A stretch of 64,000 nt of DNA from Acinetobacter sp. Ac_5812 (GCF_013072695.1 NZ_LXUK01000027.1:248001-312000); one strand, 5' to 3'; counted from the first letter of the stretch, positions 9,732-18,955 are shown. The notes: generated from the sequence alone by a model not told the origin. Translations and numbers: made by a program.

Positions 9732-10841
9732 ATGTATAAATCCATAGAAACCCTACTTGTCGAGATCCCAACTATCCGCCCACACAAGATGGCGGTTGCA
9801 ACCATGCAAACCCAAACCTTAGTCCTCATCAAAGTGACAACAGAGGATGGTTTGATTGGTTGGGGTGAAGCAACGACCATTGGCGGCTTAGGTTATGGAG
9901 ATGAAAGTCCTGAAAGTGTGAAAACCAATATCGAGCATTACTTTTCGCCATTGTTAAAAACTTTGGACAGTTTTAATGTGGCTCAGACACTACAGGCCAT
10001 TCAACACAGCATCAATGGGAATCGTTTTGCCAAATGTGCCATTCAAACAGCACTATTGGATATTCAGGCACAACGTTTAGGTCTACCGCTCAGTGAAGTG
10101 TTAGGTGGGCGCCTACGTGATAGCGTTCCTGTACTTTGGGTTTTGGCCTCAGGCAATACTGAAAAAGACATTGCTGAAGCAGAAAAAATGGTTGCGTTAA
10201 AACGCCACAATGTGTTCAAGCTCAAGATCGGCTCTCGCCCCGTTGAGCAAGATGTTGAACATGTACTGGCAATTAAACAAGCCTTAGGCTCAGACATTTC
10301 GATCCGTGTTGATGTCAACCGTGCATGGTCTGAGTTGAATGCGATTAAAGGGATTCAAATGCTTCAGGATGGTGGGGTCGATCTGATTGAGCAACCGTGT
10401 GCAATTCACAATATTGATGCCATGCAACGTCTGACGCGCAAGTTCGATATTGCCATTATGGCGGATGAATCTTTAACCGGTCCGCAAAGTGCGTATCAAC
10501 TGGCAAAAAGCAATGCAGCCTCAGTGTTTGCAGTAAAAATTGCCCAATCAGGCGGTCTGATTGAAGCCTGTGAAGTCGGAAAAATTGCCAATCTGGCAGG
10601 GATCGATCTTTACGGTGGCACCATGTTAGAAGGTCCAGTTGGCACCATCGCTTCCGCACATGCCTTTTCTACATTTAGCAATTTAGCCGCAGGTACGGAA
10701 CTGTTTGGTCCACTGTTGCTTACGGAAGAAATTTTAAAAACACCGCTTCAATATGGCAATTTTGAACTCAAAATTCCAACTGGCCCTGGTCTCGGTATTG
10801 AACTGGATGAAGACAAAATCGACCAGCTGCGTCGTCAATAA
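9732..10841 (+). CDS. catB: Muconate cycloisomerase
   Basis: A 369-residue enolase-superfamily enzyme that lactonises cis,cis-muconate to muconolactone in the catechol branch of the beta-ketoadipate pathway. The catalytic KxK motif is in NVFKLKIGSRP; metal ligands are visible in RVDVNRAW (Asp), DLIEQPC (Glu) and IMADESL (Asp). Length matches known CatB proteins (about 370). It is the first gene downstream of the CatM site and is followed by catC after a 14-base gap, so catB-catC-catA probably form one CatM-activated transcript ending at the terminator at 12200-12229. Confidence 0.96.
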   Translation: MYKSIETLLVEIPTIRPHKMAVATMQTQTLVLIKVTTEDGLIGWGEATTIGGLGYGDESPESVKTNIEHYFSPLLKTLDSFNVAQTLQAIQHSINGNRFAKCAIQTALLDIQAQRLGLPLSEVLGGRLRDSVPVLWVLASGNTEKDIAEAEKMVALKRHNVFKLKIGSRPVEQDVEHVLAIKQALGSDISIRVDVNRAWSELNAIKGIQMLQDGGVDLIEQPCAIHNIDAMQRLTRKFDIAIMADESLTGPQSAYQLAKSNAASVFAVKIAQSGGLIEACEVGKIANLAGIDLYGGTMLEGPVGTIASAHAFSTFSNLAAGTELFGPLLLTEEILKTPLQYGNFELKIPTGPGLGIELDEDKIDQLRRQ

Positions 10842-10855
10842 TTCAAGGAGTTGCC

Positions 10856-11146
10856 ATGCTTTTTCATGTACGAATGGATGTAAATATCCCGCTCGATATG
10901 CCAGTTGAACAGGCCAATCAAATTAAAGCTGTTGAAAAGGCCTATTCACAAGATTTACAGCGTCAAGGTAAATGGCGTCATATCTGGCGCATCACCGGAC
11001 AATATTCAAACATCAGTATCTTTGATGTCGACAGCAATGAAGAACTGCACAATATTTTACAGGGTCTGCCGTTGTATCCCTACATGAATATTGAAGTGAT
11101 GGCGATGAATCGTCACCCATCAGCTATCCGCGAAGACGATAGCTAA
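10856..11146 (+). CDS. catC: Muconolactone delta-isomerase
   Basis: A 96-residue cytoplasmic enzyme that isomerises muconolactone to 3-oxoadipate enol-lactone. The start MLFHVRMDVNIPLDMPVEQA and the HIWRITGQYSNISIFDVDS core are characteristic of the family, as is the length. CAAGGAG lies seven bases upstream of the ATG. It follows catB directly and precedes catA by 119 bases. Confidence 0.96.
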   Translation: MLFHVRMDVNIPLDMPVEQANQIKAVEKAYSQDLQRQGKWRHIWRITGQYSNISIFDVDSNEELHNILQGLPLYPYMNIEVMAMNRHPSAIREDDS

Positions 11147-11265
11147 AGCCCATCGTGGCATCAGGATCACAACAGAATTTGAACAAGGAATGTGGCAAGC
11201 CAAGGAACCAGCAAAACAGCAAGTCCGCGAGCCACCAAAAATTATCATACTTCAGGAGATTATGT

Positions 11266-12186
11266 ATGAACCGTCAAGAAATCGATGCACTGGTTAAAAA
11301 AATGAATGTGGATACCGCGACAGGTGAAGTCAATCCACGTGTACAACAAATCGTAGTTCGTCTGCTCGGTGATCTGTTTCAGGCGATTGAAGATTTAGAC
11401 ATCTCGCAAAGCGAACTATGGAAAGGTCTGGAATACTTTACCGATGCAGGTCAAGCCAATGAACTCGGTTTATTGGCAGCAGGCTTAGGTCTTGAGCATT
11501 ATCTAGATTTGCGTGCTGATGAAGCTGATGCCAAAGCAGGCATTACGGGTGGAACACCCCGTACCATTGAAGGTCCACTCTATGTGGCTGGTGCCCCGGA
11601 ATCTGTCGGTTTTGCTCGTATGGATGACGGTTCTGAATCAGACAAAGTCGATACCTTATTCATCGAAGGTACAGTGACTGATCCTGAAGGTAATATTATC
11701 GAAGGTGCTAAAGTCGAAGTTTGGCATGCCAACAGCCTCGGTAACTATTCATTCTTTGATAAGTCACAATCTGACTTTAACTTACGCCGTACCATTTTGT
11801 CTGATGCCGATGGTCACTATGTGGCTCAAACCACCATGCCTGTAGGTTATGGCTGCCCGCCTGAAGGGACTACTCAAGCCGTGCTGAACTTGCTCGGCCG
11901 TCATGGTAACCGCCCTTCTCATGTACATTATTTTGTGTCTGCACCGGGCTATCGCAAATTAACCACGCAGTTCAATATCGAAGGTGATCAATATCTATGG
12001 GATGACTTTGCATTTGCAACACGTGAAGGCTTGGTCGCTACTGCTGTTGATGTGACTGATGAAGCTGAACTTGCTCGTCGTGGGGTGAATAAGCCATTCA
12101 AACACATTACGTTTAATGTGGAATTGGTGACAGAAAAAACAGGTGCGCCAAGCACTGAAGTTGACCGTCGTCGTGTCGGTGCTTAA
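11266..12186 (+). CDS. catA: Catechol 1,2-dioxygenase
   Basis: A 306-residue intradiol dioxygenase that cleaves catechol to cis,cis-muconate. The four iron ligands of the family are visible: Tyr in LGNYSFFD, Tyr in MPVGYGCPPEG, and two His in RPSHVHYFVSAPGY. The N-terminal helical dimerisation domain spans about residues 1-100. I chose ATG at 11266 because AGGAG lies eight bases upstream and the protein then begins MNRQEIDALVKKMN like other CatA proteins; the frame is open from 11155. Here catA lies inside the cat cluster between catC and catI, unlike A. baylyi ADP1, where it is next to the ben genes. A strong terminator follows. Confidence 0.96.
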   Translation: MNRQEIDALVKKMNVDTATGEVNPRVQQIVVRLLGDLFQAIEDLDISQSELWKGLEYFTDAGQANELGLLAAGLGLEHYLDLRADEADAKAGITGGTPRTIEGPLYVAGAPESVGFARMDDGSESDKVDTLFIEGTVTDPEGNIIEGAKVEVWHANSLGNYSFFDKSQSDFNLRRTILSDADGHYVAQTTMPVGYGCPPEGTTQAVLNLLGRHGNRPSHVHYFVSAPGYRKLTTQFNIEGDQYLWDDFAFATREGLVATAVDVTDEAELARRGVNKPFKHITFNVELVTEKTGAPSTEVDRRRVGA

Positions 12187-12199
12187 CTTCCCAAAATCA

Positions 12200-12229
12200 C
12201 TGTGAGCTAGACCTTAGCTCACAGTTTTT
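12200..12229 (+). terminator. Intrinsic terminator between catA and catI
   Basis: CTGTGAGCTA pairs perfectly with TAGCTCACAG around a five-base loop and is followed directly by five T residues. It is a textbook rho-independent terminator lying 14 bases after the catA stop, in the middle of an otherwise collinear pathway cluster. Confidence 0.85.
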
Positions 12230-12279
12230 AAATTTCTATGCATACCCGTTTATACAGTAATTCGTATGTATAGAAATTT
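12230..12279. promoter_or_regulatory. Large inverted repeat upstream of catI
   Basis: AAATTTCTATGCATAC and GTATGTATAGAAATTT are inverted repeats of 16 bases with one mismatch, separated by 18 bases. The inner ends are ATAC and GTAT half-sites like those bound by CatM, and a further ATAC at 12252-12255 is eight bases from the right-hand GTAT. It lies just after the catA terminator and 27 bases before catI. It could be an operator for a separate catIJFD promoter, or an RNA hairpin. Confidence 0.6.
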
Positions 12280-12305
12280 GAAAACATGGATAAAAGGTTG
12301 ACCTT

Positions 12306-12989
12306 ATGATTGATAAAAGTACGCTCACATTGACTGAGGCACTGTCACAGATCAAGGATGGCGCAACCATCATGATTGGTGGTTTCGGCACCGCAGGACA
12401 ACCCGCTGAATTGATTGATGGATTAATCGAACTTGGTATTAAAGACCTTGTCATCGTCAATAACAATGCCGGTAATGGCGATTATGGTTTGGCTAAACTG
12501 CTTAAAACAGGGGCAGTACGTAAAATCATCTGTTCCTTCCCGCGTCAATCTGATTCATGGGTCTTCGATGAACTGTACCGTGCGGGCAAGATTGAATTGG
12601 AACTGGTGCCACAAGGCAACCTCGCTTGTCGTATTCAAGCGGCAGGTATGGGACTCGGTGCTGTGTTTACCCCAACAGGCTTCGGTACTTTATTGGCAGA
12701 AGGCAAAGAAACCCGTCATATCGAGGGCAAAGACTATGTACTGGAATATCCGATCAAAGCCGATTTTGCCTTGATCAAAGCTCATCAGGGCGACCGCTGG
12801 GGCAATCTGGTCTACAACAAATCTGCACGTAACTTTGGCCCGATCATGGCGATGGCGGCAGATGTCACCATTGCACAAGTTTCTGAACTGGTCGAACTCG
12901 GTCAACTTGATCCTGAACATATCATTACCACAGGGATTTTTGTCCAGCATGTGGTCGCTGTCGATGCAGCCAATGGCGCAGGAGCATAA
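12306..12989 (+). CDS. catI: 3-oxoadipate CoA-transferase subunit A
   Basis: A 227-residue alpha subunit of the enzyme that moves CoA from succinyl-CoA to 3-oxoadipate. The family I CoA-transferase signature MIGGFGTAGQPAELIDGL is near residue 20, followed by the NNNAGNGDYGLAKLL region. It ends two bases before catJ, which encodes the partner subunit. AAAGG lies about ten bases upstream of the ATG. It probably starts a second transcription unit, because a terminator and a palindrome lie between it and catA. The pcaI paralogue would be the alternative name, but the cat context decides. Confidence 0.93.
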   Translation: MIDKSTLTLTEALSQIKDGATIMIGGFGTAGQPAELIDGLIELGIKDLVIVNNNAGNGDYGLAKLLKTGAVRKIICSFPRQSDSWVFDELYRAGKIELELVPQGNLACRIQAAGMGLGAVFTPTGFGTLLAEGKETRHIEGKDYVLEYPIKADFALIKAHQGDRWGNLVYNKSARNFGPIMAMAADVTIAQVSELVELGQLDPEHIITTGIFVQHVVAVDAANGAGA

Positions 12990-12991
12990 AC

Positions 12992-13645
12992 ATGAGCTAT
13001 CAAAAACTAAGTCGTGACCAAATTGCTGAACGTGTGGCGCAAGATATTCCTGATGGCGCTTATGTCAATTTAGGCATCGGCCTACCAACCAAGATTTCCA
13101 ATTATCTTCCTGCAGACAAAGATGTATTCCTGCATTCGGAAAATGGCTTACTGGCATTTGGTCCACCGCCTGCCAAAGGTGAAGAAGATCCTGAGTTAAT
13201 CAATGCAGGTAAAGAATACGTCACTATGCTCACTGGTGGCAGCTTTTTCCATCATGGCGATTCCTTTGCCATGATGCGTGGTGGTCATCTGGATATCGCG
13301 GTATTGGGTGCTTTCCAAGTGGCAGCCAATGGTGATCTGGCCAACTGGCATACTGGTGCAGCAGATGCGATTCCTGCAGTCGGTGGTGCCATGGATTTAG
13401 CAGTGGGTGCTAAGAAAGTATTTATCACCACCGACCACAATACCAAACAAGGTGAACCCAAGATTGTTGAAGCGCTTTCATATCCTGCAACAGGATTGAA
13501 ATGTGTCGATCGAATTTATACCGACCTGTGTGTGATTGATGTGACTGTTGACGGTTTAAAAGTGATTGAGAAAGTAGACGGTTTGAGCTTTGAGGAATTG
13601 CAAGCTTTGACGGGTGCAAAACTGATTGATGCGACACTAGCTTAA
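12992..13645 (+). CDS. catJ: 3-oxoadipate CoA-transferase subunit B
   Basis: A 217-residue beta subunit of 3-oxoadipate CoA-transferase. The catalytic Glu is in the conserved HSENGLLAFGPPP motif near residue 46, and GGSFFHHGDSFAMMRGGHLD follows. It forms a heteromer with CatI, encoded two bases upstream. A 100-base tract with two perfect hairpins lies between catJ and catF. Confidence 0.93.
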   Translation: MSYQKLSRDQIAERVAQDIPDGAYVNLGIGLPTKISNYLPADKDVFLHSENGLLAFGPPPAKGEEDPELINAGKEYVTMLTGGSFFHHGDSFAMMRGGHLDIAVLGAFQVAANGDLANWHTGAADAIPAVGGAMDLAVGAKKVFITTDHNTKQGEPKIVEALSYPATGLKCVDRIYTDLCVIDVTVDGLKVIEKVDGLSFEELQALTGAKLIDATLA

Positions 13646-13665
13646 GGATTGAAATCCCCCTAAAT

Positions 13666-13732
13666 CCCCCTTTGTTAAGGGGGACTTCCTCTAAACAATA
13701 GAGTGAGGTCTCCCTCCTTTTTAAAGGAGGGA
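13666..13732. repeat. Paired GC-rich hairpins between catJ and catF
   Basis: Two hairpins lie in tandem. The first (13666-13683) pairs CCCCC with GGGGG around TTTGTTAA. The second (13711-13732) pairs TCCCTCCTTT with AAAGGAGGGA around TT, a perfect 22-base palindrome. The flanks repeat parts of the same words (AATCCCCCTAAATCCCCC, GGAGGGATTAAGGGAGGATT), so the tract looks like a mobile palindromic intergenic repeat of the REP/MITE kind inserted inside the operon. Confidence 0.65.
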
Positions 13733-13759
13733 TTAAGGGAGGATTAAAGGAAAAAACAC

Positions 13760-14974
13760 ATGAAAAATGCTTATATCATCGATGCTATCCGGACCCCATT
13801 CGGTCGTTATGCTGGCGGTCTTGCACCTGTACGTGCTGATGACTTGGGAGCGATTCCAATTCAGGCTTTGATGCAACGCAACCCAAGTGTCGATTGGCAG
13901 CAAGTCGATGATGTGATCTATGGCTGTGCCAACCAAGCGGGTGAAGACAACCGTAACGTTGGACGTATGTCAGCACTATTGGCAGGTTTGCCTTATCAAG
14001 TACCTGCCACCACAGTGAACCGTTTATGCGGTTCATCACTGGATGCCATTGCCATGGCTGCCCGTGCGATTAAAGCCAATGAAGCAGACCTGATTATTGC
14101 TGGTGGTGTGGAAAGTATGAGTCGTGCACCCTATGTGATGGGCAAATCGGATAGTGCCTTTGGCCGTAGTCAAAAGATTGAAGACACCACCATGGGCTGG
14201 CGTTTTATCAATCCAAAACTGAAAGAACTGTATGGTGTGGATAGCATGCCGCAAACCGCGGAAAACGTGGCGGAACAGTTCAATATCAATCGTGCCGATC
14301 AAGACCAGTTTGCGCTCAACAGCCAACAACGTACTGCAACGGCGCAAGCCAAAGGTTTCTTCAGCAATGAAATTGTGCCTGTGACGATTCCACAGCGTAA
14401 AGGTGATGCGATTGTGGTAGATGCGGATGAGCATCCACGTGCATCAACCACTTTGGAAGCCCTAACCAAACTTAAAGGTGTGGTTAAAGCCGAAGGTACC
14501 GTCACGGCGGGCAATGCCTCTGGAATTAACGATGGCGCTGCTGCCTTGCTGATTGCTTCGGATGAAGCGGTGGAGAAATACCAGCTCAAAGCACGTGCCA
14601 AAATCATTGCTGCTACCACAGTCGGCGTTGAACCACGGATTATGGGTTTTGCACCTGCGCCTGCCATTAAGAAATTACTGAAACAAGCCAATCTCACGCT
14701 AGAACAAATGGACGTGATTGAACTAAACGAAGCTTTTGCAGCACAAGCTTTAGCAGTGACTCGTGATTTAGGTTTGGCGGATGATGATGCACGAATTAAT
14801 CCGAATGGTGGTGCGATTGCTTTGGGCCATCCTTTAGGTGCCTCAGGTGCGCGTTTGGTGACAACGGCCTTGAATCAGCTTGAACAGATCAAAGGTCAGT
14901 ATGCCTTATGTTCAATGTGTATCGGCGTTGGTCAAGGCATTGCGCTGATTATTCAACGTATCGAACAAAATTAA
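13760..14974 (+). CDS. catF: 3-oxoadipyl-CoA thiolase
   Basis: A 404-residue thiolase that splits 3-oxoadipyl-CoA into succinyl-CoA and acetyl-CoA, the final step of the pathway. The acyl-accepting Cys is in NRLCGSSLDAIAMAAR near residue 90; the catalytic His is in GGAIALGHPLGASGARLV and the second Cys in CSMCIGVGQG. The length is normal for the PcaF/CatF family. The paired hairpin repeat lies upstream and might change expression of catF relative to catIJ. Confidence 0.94.
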   Translation: MKNAYIIDAIRTPFGRYAGGLAPVRADDLGAIPIQALMQRNPSVDWQQVDDVIYGCANQAGEDNRNVGRMSALLAGLPYQVPATTVNRLCGSSLDAIAMAARAIKANEADLIIAGGVESMSRAPYVMGKSDSAFGRSQKIEDTTMGWRFINPKLKELYGVDSMPQTAENVAEQFNINRADQDQFALNSQQRTATAQAKGFFSNEIVPVTIPQRKGDAIVVDADEHPRASTTLEALTKLKGVVKAEGTVTAGNASGINDGAAALLIASDEAVEKYQLKARAKIIAATTVGVEPRIMGFAPAPAIKKLLKQANLTLEQMDVIELNEAFAAQALAVTRDLGLADDDARINPNGGAIALGHPLGASGARLVTTALNQLEQIKGQYALCSMCIGVGQGIALIIQRIEQN

Positions 14975-14984
14975 GGAATAGTGA

Positions 14985-15764
14985 ATGTCAGTTTTTCAAT
15001 CCGCCGATGCACAGATCAACTATCAAACTTTTGGCGATCCCAGCTCCCCTGCACTGCTGTTTTCCAACTCTTTGGGCACCAACTATGGCATGTGGCAAAA
15101 GCAGTTCAATGATTTTAAAGAACGATTCTACGTTATTTGTTATGACACGCGCGGTCATGGTTCATCTTCGACGCCAACAGGCCCATATACCCTGCAACAA
15201 CTCGGTGAAGATGTGATTGGTCTACTCGATCATTTAAAGATTGAAAAAGCCAATTTCTGTGGTATCTCCATGGGTGGAATAACGGGTCAATGGCTAGCGA
15301 TCCATTATCCAGAACGTTTTCAGCGTGTAGTTGTGAGTAATACCGCTGCAAAAATTGGACAGGAACAAGCATGGCTGGATCGTGCCCAACTGGTTCGAAA
15401 TCAAGGTTTGGTTCCAATCGCTACAACAGCAGCTTCACGCTGGTTTACAGATCCCTTTATCCAAAGCCATCCTGCAATTGTCAATAACCTGTGTAACGAC
15501 TTAAGTGCTGGCAGCGCGGACGGTTATGCCAATTGTTGTGAGGCTTTGGCTAAGGCGGATGTCCGTGATCAACTCAAAGACATCCACATTCCTGTTTTGG
15601 TCATCGCTGGTGCACAAGACCCTGTGACTACCGTTGCCGATGGACAGTTTATGCAACAACAGATACCGCAATCGAAACTGGTCGAAATCAATGCCTCACA
15701 TATTTCAAATATTGAGCAAGCAGAAAGCTTCAATCATATTTTAAAAGACTTTCTGACTGGCTAG
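14985..15764 (+). CDS. catD: 3-oxoadipate enol-lactonase
   Basis: A 259-residue alpha/beta hydrolase that opens 3-oxoadipate enol-lactone to 3-oxoadipate. The nucleophile elbow is GISMGG, the oxyanion region FSNSLGTNYGMW, the acid is in GAQDPVTT and the His in NASHISNIEQ. It is the last cat gene, ten bases after catF, and runs into a bidirectional terminator shared with the aldehyde dehydrogenase gene. Confidence 0.94.
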   Translation: MSVFQSADAQINYQTFGDPSSPALLFSNSLGTNYGMWQKQFNDFKERFYVICYDTRGHGSSSTPTGPYTLQQLGEDVIGLLDHLKIEKANFCGISMGGITGQWLAIHYPERFQRVVVSNTAAKIGQEQAWLDRAQLVRNQGLVPIATTAASRWFTDPFIQSHPAIVNNLCNDLSAGSADGYANCCEALAKADVRDQLKDIHIPVLVIAGAQDPVTTVADGQFMQQQIPQSKLVEINASHISNIEQAESFNHILKDFLTG

Positions 15765-15782
15765 CTGATAAATTGAAGCATT

Positions 15783-15810
15783 AAAAAATGGCCATTTCAG
15801 GCCATTTTTT
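15783..15810. terminator. Bidirectional intrinsic terminator
   Basis: AAAAAATGGCC pairs perfectly with GGCCATTTTTT around ATTTCA. The A-tract and T-tract give each strand a U-rich tail, so the hairpin can end both catD (plus) and the aldehyde dehydrogenase operon (minus). Confidence 0.88.
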
Positions 15811-15825
15811 AGATCTGGTATAAAG

Positions 15826-17313
15826 TTAGTATCGAATCATCACCGATTTAAGTTCAGTATAATCATCAATAAAAGCATCAGAAAATTCACGACCTAGTCC
15901 TGATGCCTTCACTCCGCCAAAAGGAACAGCAGGATCTAGGAAGGTATGCATATTGACCCAAATTGAGCCTGCTTCAATTTGCGGGATCAAACGCAATGCT
16001 TTGGCCAAATCATTGGTCCAGACACTTGCAGTTAAACCAAAGCGTGAGTGATTCATCATCTGAATTAACTCGTCATCATTTTCAAAAGCAATCACATCCA
16101 CCACAGGACCAAAAGTTTCTTCAATAAATAAAGGATCATCCACACCATGTACCTTTAATAATGTCGGCTCAACAAAATAACCCGTTCCTTGCAAAGCCTT
16201 ACCACCACAAATCACTTGATCATTTTGATTGGCAAGGTCGAGATAATGTTTGACCTTGTCAAAGTGTGGCTTATTAGACAGTGGTCCAAACATGCTCGAT
16301 TCATCCAGTGGCGAACCAATTTTTATCTGTTGAATTGCTCCTGTCAGCTTTTCTACAAATTCATCATATTTGGACTGATGTATAAAGAAACGCTCAGGGG
16401 CTGCACAGACTTGCCCCTGATGTACGAAGGTTGCCTGTAACAAAGTTGGTAGGATTTCATCCAGATTAGCATCCGCAAGAATTGCTGCGGCATTTTTTCC
16501 ACCGAGCTCCAGACTGACTCGAGTGAGGTCATTCTTCATTGCTTGTTGCCCAATCGCAATGCCTGTAGGAACTGAACCCGTAAACGAGACTTTTTTTACT
16601 AAAGGCGAATTTATTAAGTGTTGTCCAGTCGCCCCTTTACCTGTGACCACATTAATCACCCCTGCTGGAATGCCTGCCTCAATTGCAAGTTCAGCCAAAC
16701 GCAATAATGACAAGGTCGTAAATTCACTTGGTTTTAATACAATAGTACAACCCGTGGTTAATGCTGAACCAATTTTCCAGCATCCAATCATCAGAGAAAA
16801 ATTCCATGGCACAATCCCTGCCACCACACCAACAGGTTGGCGCATGGTATAAGCGGTATATTTTTCACCCTGCATGGAGGGAATTGACGGTTGCATAGTC
16901 TGACCATTGATCTTAGTCGCCCAACCAGCGAAATACCTTAAAAACACAACTGTTTGTGTCACTTCCAAATGTCGAGCTAGATAAATCAATTTGCCCGTAG
17001 TCAAGGTTTCCAGTTGCGCTAATTCTTCTGCATGTAATTCCACTAAATCGGCTAATTTATTCAGTTTCAGACCACGTTCATAGGGTGATGTATTGGCCCA
17101 TGCATTTCGAAAAGCATCATCGGCACTCTGAACGGCCTTCGCAACTTCATTTTGAGTCGCCATCGCAATGCTTGATACAACTTTTTCAGTGGCTGGATTG
17201 ACCAACTCAATCCGTTCAGCTGTTTCTGCGGCAATCATTTCACCACCAATAAAATGGCCATGTTGGCGTGCCATAAATTGCTGTACGCTGGTTAGAATTT
17301 TTACTTCGCTCAT
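15826..17313 (-). CDS. feaB: Arylacetaldehyde dehydrogenase, FeaB-like
   Basis: A 495-residue NAD(P)-dependent aldehyde dehydrogenase. Motifs include the substrate/cofactor region IVPWNFSLMIGCWKIG, the nucleotide-binding FTGSVPTG, the general base Glu in LELGGKNAAAI, and the catalytic Cys in HQGQVCAAPERFF. The best fit is phenylacetaldehyde dehydrogenase FeaB (about 499 residues), which oxidises the aldehyde made by TynA to the arylacetate. It is last in the tynA-porin-GMC-feaB series on the minus strand. Exact substrate range (phenyl-, hydroxyphenyl- or indole-3-acetaldehyde) is not readable from sequence. Confidence 0.8.
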   Translation of the reverse strand: MSEVKILTSVQQFMARQHGHFIGGEMIAAETAERIELVNPATEKVVSSIAMATQNEVAKAVQSADDAFRNAWANTSPYERGLKLNKLADLVELHAEELAQLETLTTGKLIYLARHLEVTQTVVFLRYFAGWATKINGQTMQPSIPSMQGEKYTAYTMRQPVGVVAGIVPWNFSLMIGCWKIGSALTTGCTIVLKPSEFTTLSLLRLAELAIEAGIPAGVINVVTGKGATGQHLINSPLVKKVSFTGSVPTGIAIGQQAMKNDLTRVSLELGGKNAAAILADANLDEILPTLLQATFVHQGQVCAAPERFFIHQSKYDEFVEKLTGAIQQIKIGSPLDESSMFGPLSNKPHFDKVKHYLDLANQNDQVICGGKALQGTGYFVEPTLLKVHGVDDPLFIEETFGPVVDVIAFENDDELIQMMNHSRFGLTASVWTNDLAKALRLIPQIEAGSIWVNMHTFLDPAVPFGGVKASGLGREFSDAFIDDYTELKSVMIRY

Positions 17314-17347
17314 TTTATATTCCTCTTTTCATGTCTACAGACAGCAA

Positions 17348-18955
17348 TTAAGCAACTTGATTTAAAATAAAATCGGCACCACGCTCACCAATCATGATGG
17401 CAATGGCATTGGTATTCCCACTTGGCACCTGCGGACAGATTGAACAGTCAATAACACGCAAATTCTGAAATCCATGTACTTTAAGGGTCTGATCAGTAAC
17501 AGAATCTTGAGAGCTATTGCCCATTTTGCAGCTGCCTGCTGGGTGGTAAACGGTTTTAATGTTCTGGCGCATCCAGACCTCAATCGCTTCAATATTTTCA
17601 GGATCGGTATTTGCAGGTTCAATGATGTCTTGGACAATGGCTTTTAAGGCAGGTTGTTGTAATAAGCGCAGCCCAGCCTGTACCGCACGAATATTGGCAT
17701 CAACATCCTCTGGATGACCTAAATAGTTCGGATCAATCACCGGTAAGGCATTTGGATCTTTACTGCTTAAACGTAGTGTTCCACGTGCTTTCGGTTGTAC
17801 ATGTCCGACTTTAATGGTCAGTCCATGTGCGTGTGCGGCTGCCTTCTCCCCAGGGGTATTATCAAAATTATCCAGTACAGGCAGAAAATGAAACTGTACA
17901 TCTGGTCGACCATTGTCATGGGTATCAATAAAAGCACCTCCTTCTAGAATATTGGAGGTCAATACCCCAGAACGGGTAAAATGCCATTGCAGAAAATGCC
18001 CAACCGCTTTTAAACCCTGATCTTCTCCAAGTAAACTATTCTGTGTGGTGACCGTAGCATTGACCGACATATGTAAATGATCATGAAAATTTTCGCCGAC
18101 TGGTAAGTCTTGGATGCATTCAATTCCGAGTTCATCTAAATGTTGCTTAGGGCCAATGCCTGACAGTAATAAAACTTTAGGGCTGCCAATGGCCCCAGCA
18201 CTGACAATCACTTCTTTCGCTGCATTTACCGTCACTGGGGCTTTGCTCGCGATGCTAAAGGTCACACCAGTGACTTGATCCTCGTGAGTTTCAATTTTAT
18301 GCACCAGCGCATCGGTAATCACGGTAAGATCTGGATGGTGCTCAACGGATTTTAAATAGGTTTTTGAGGTACTGGCTCTTTCGCCATTCTGTGTGGTGGT
18401 CTGATAAAACCCTACGCCAGCCTGATCCCAACCATTGATATCATTGACGTAGTTCATTCCCATTTGCTGACCTGCTTGAATGCAAGCAAGAGTTAAGGGA
18501 TGGCGATAGCGGTTTTCACTGACAGCTAAAATGCCATCTTGTCCGTGATATTCATCAGCAAGACTTTCATTTTTTTCTGCTTTTTTAAAGAATGGCAGCA
18601 CATCTTGATAAGACCATTGCTCACAGCCCCATTCAGAGGCCCATAAATCATAGTCCTGACGCTGCCCCCGACAATAAATCATGCCATTGACTGAACTGCC
18701 ACCACCTAAGACTTTACCTTGTGCCAGAATCATTTCTCGTTGATTGCAGTGTTTTTGCGGAACGGTCATATACGGCCAGGATTTTTGTTGGAATACTTTG
18801 ATCACTGTTGCAGGAATGGTATGAAACAAACTGCTGTCTTTGCTTCCTGCTTCTAAAACCAGTACCCGGCCTGCATTGGCTTGTAACAAGCGTGCAGCAA
18901 CCACACAGCCCGCTGAACCTGCACCAATCACGATATAGTCATATTGTGTATTCAT
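17348..18955 (-). CDS. GMC-family FAD alcohol dehydrogenase
   Basis: A 535-residue glucose-methanol-choline oxidoreductase. The FAD-binding motif YDYIVIGAGSAGCVVAARL is at the N-terminus, GKVLGGGSSVNGMIYCRGQ is the second GMC signature, and the active-site His is in VYHPAGSCKMGN with the final NTNAIAIMIGERGADFIL. It resembles choline dehydrogenase BetA and alcohol dehydrogenase AlkJ. Its place between a porin and an arylacetaldehyde dehydrogenase suggests that it oxidises an aromatic alcohol such as phenylethanol (or tryptophol) to the aldehyde; that is inference. No transmembrane segment is visible. Confidence 0.8.
   Translation of the reverse strand: MNTQYDYIVIGAGSAGCVVAARLLQANAGRVLVLEAGSKDSSLFHTIPATVIKVFQQKSWPYMTVPQKHCNQREMILAQGKVLGGGSSVNGMIYCRGQRQDYDLWASEWGCEQWSYQDVLPFFKKAEKNESLADEYHGQDGILAVSENRYRHPLTLACIQAGQQMGMNYVNDINGWDQAGVGFYQTTTQNGERASTSKTYLKSVEHHPDLTVITDALVHKIETHEDQVTGVTFSIASKAPVTVNAAKEVIVSAGAIGSPKVLLLSGIGPKQHLDELGIECIQDLPVGENFHDHLHMSVNATVTTQNSLLGEDQGLKAVGHFLQWHFTRSGVLTSNILEGGAFIDTHDNGRPDVQFHFLPVLDNFDNTPGEKAAAHAHGLTIKVGHVQPKARGTLRLSSKDPNALPVIDPNYLGHPEDVDANIRAVQAGLRLLQQPALKAIVQDIIEPANTDPENIEAIEVWMRQNIKTVYHPAGSCKMGNSSQDSVTDQTLKVHGFQNLRVIDCSICPQVPSGNTNAIAIMIGERGADFILNQVA

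Noticed and set aside
14036-14697. Two minus-strand frames of 132 codons inside catF
   Set aside because: They lie opposite a thiolase with all catalytic motifs; the antisense products resemble nothing.
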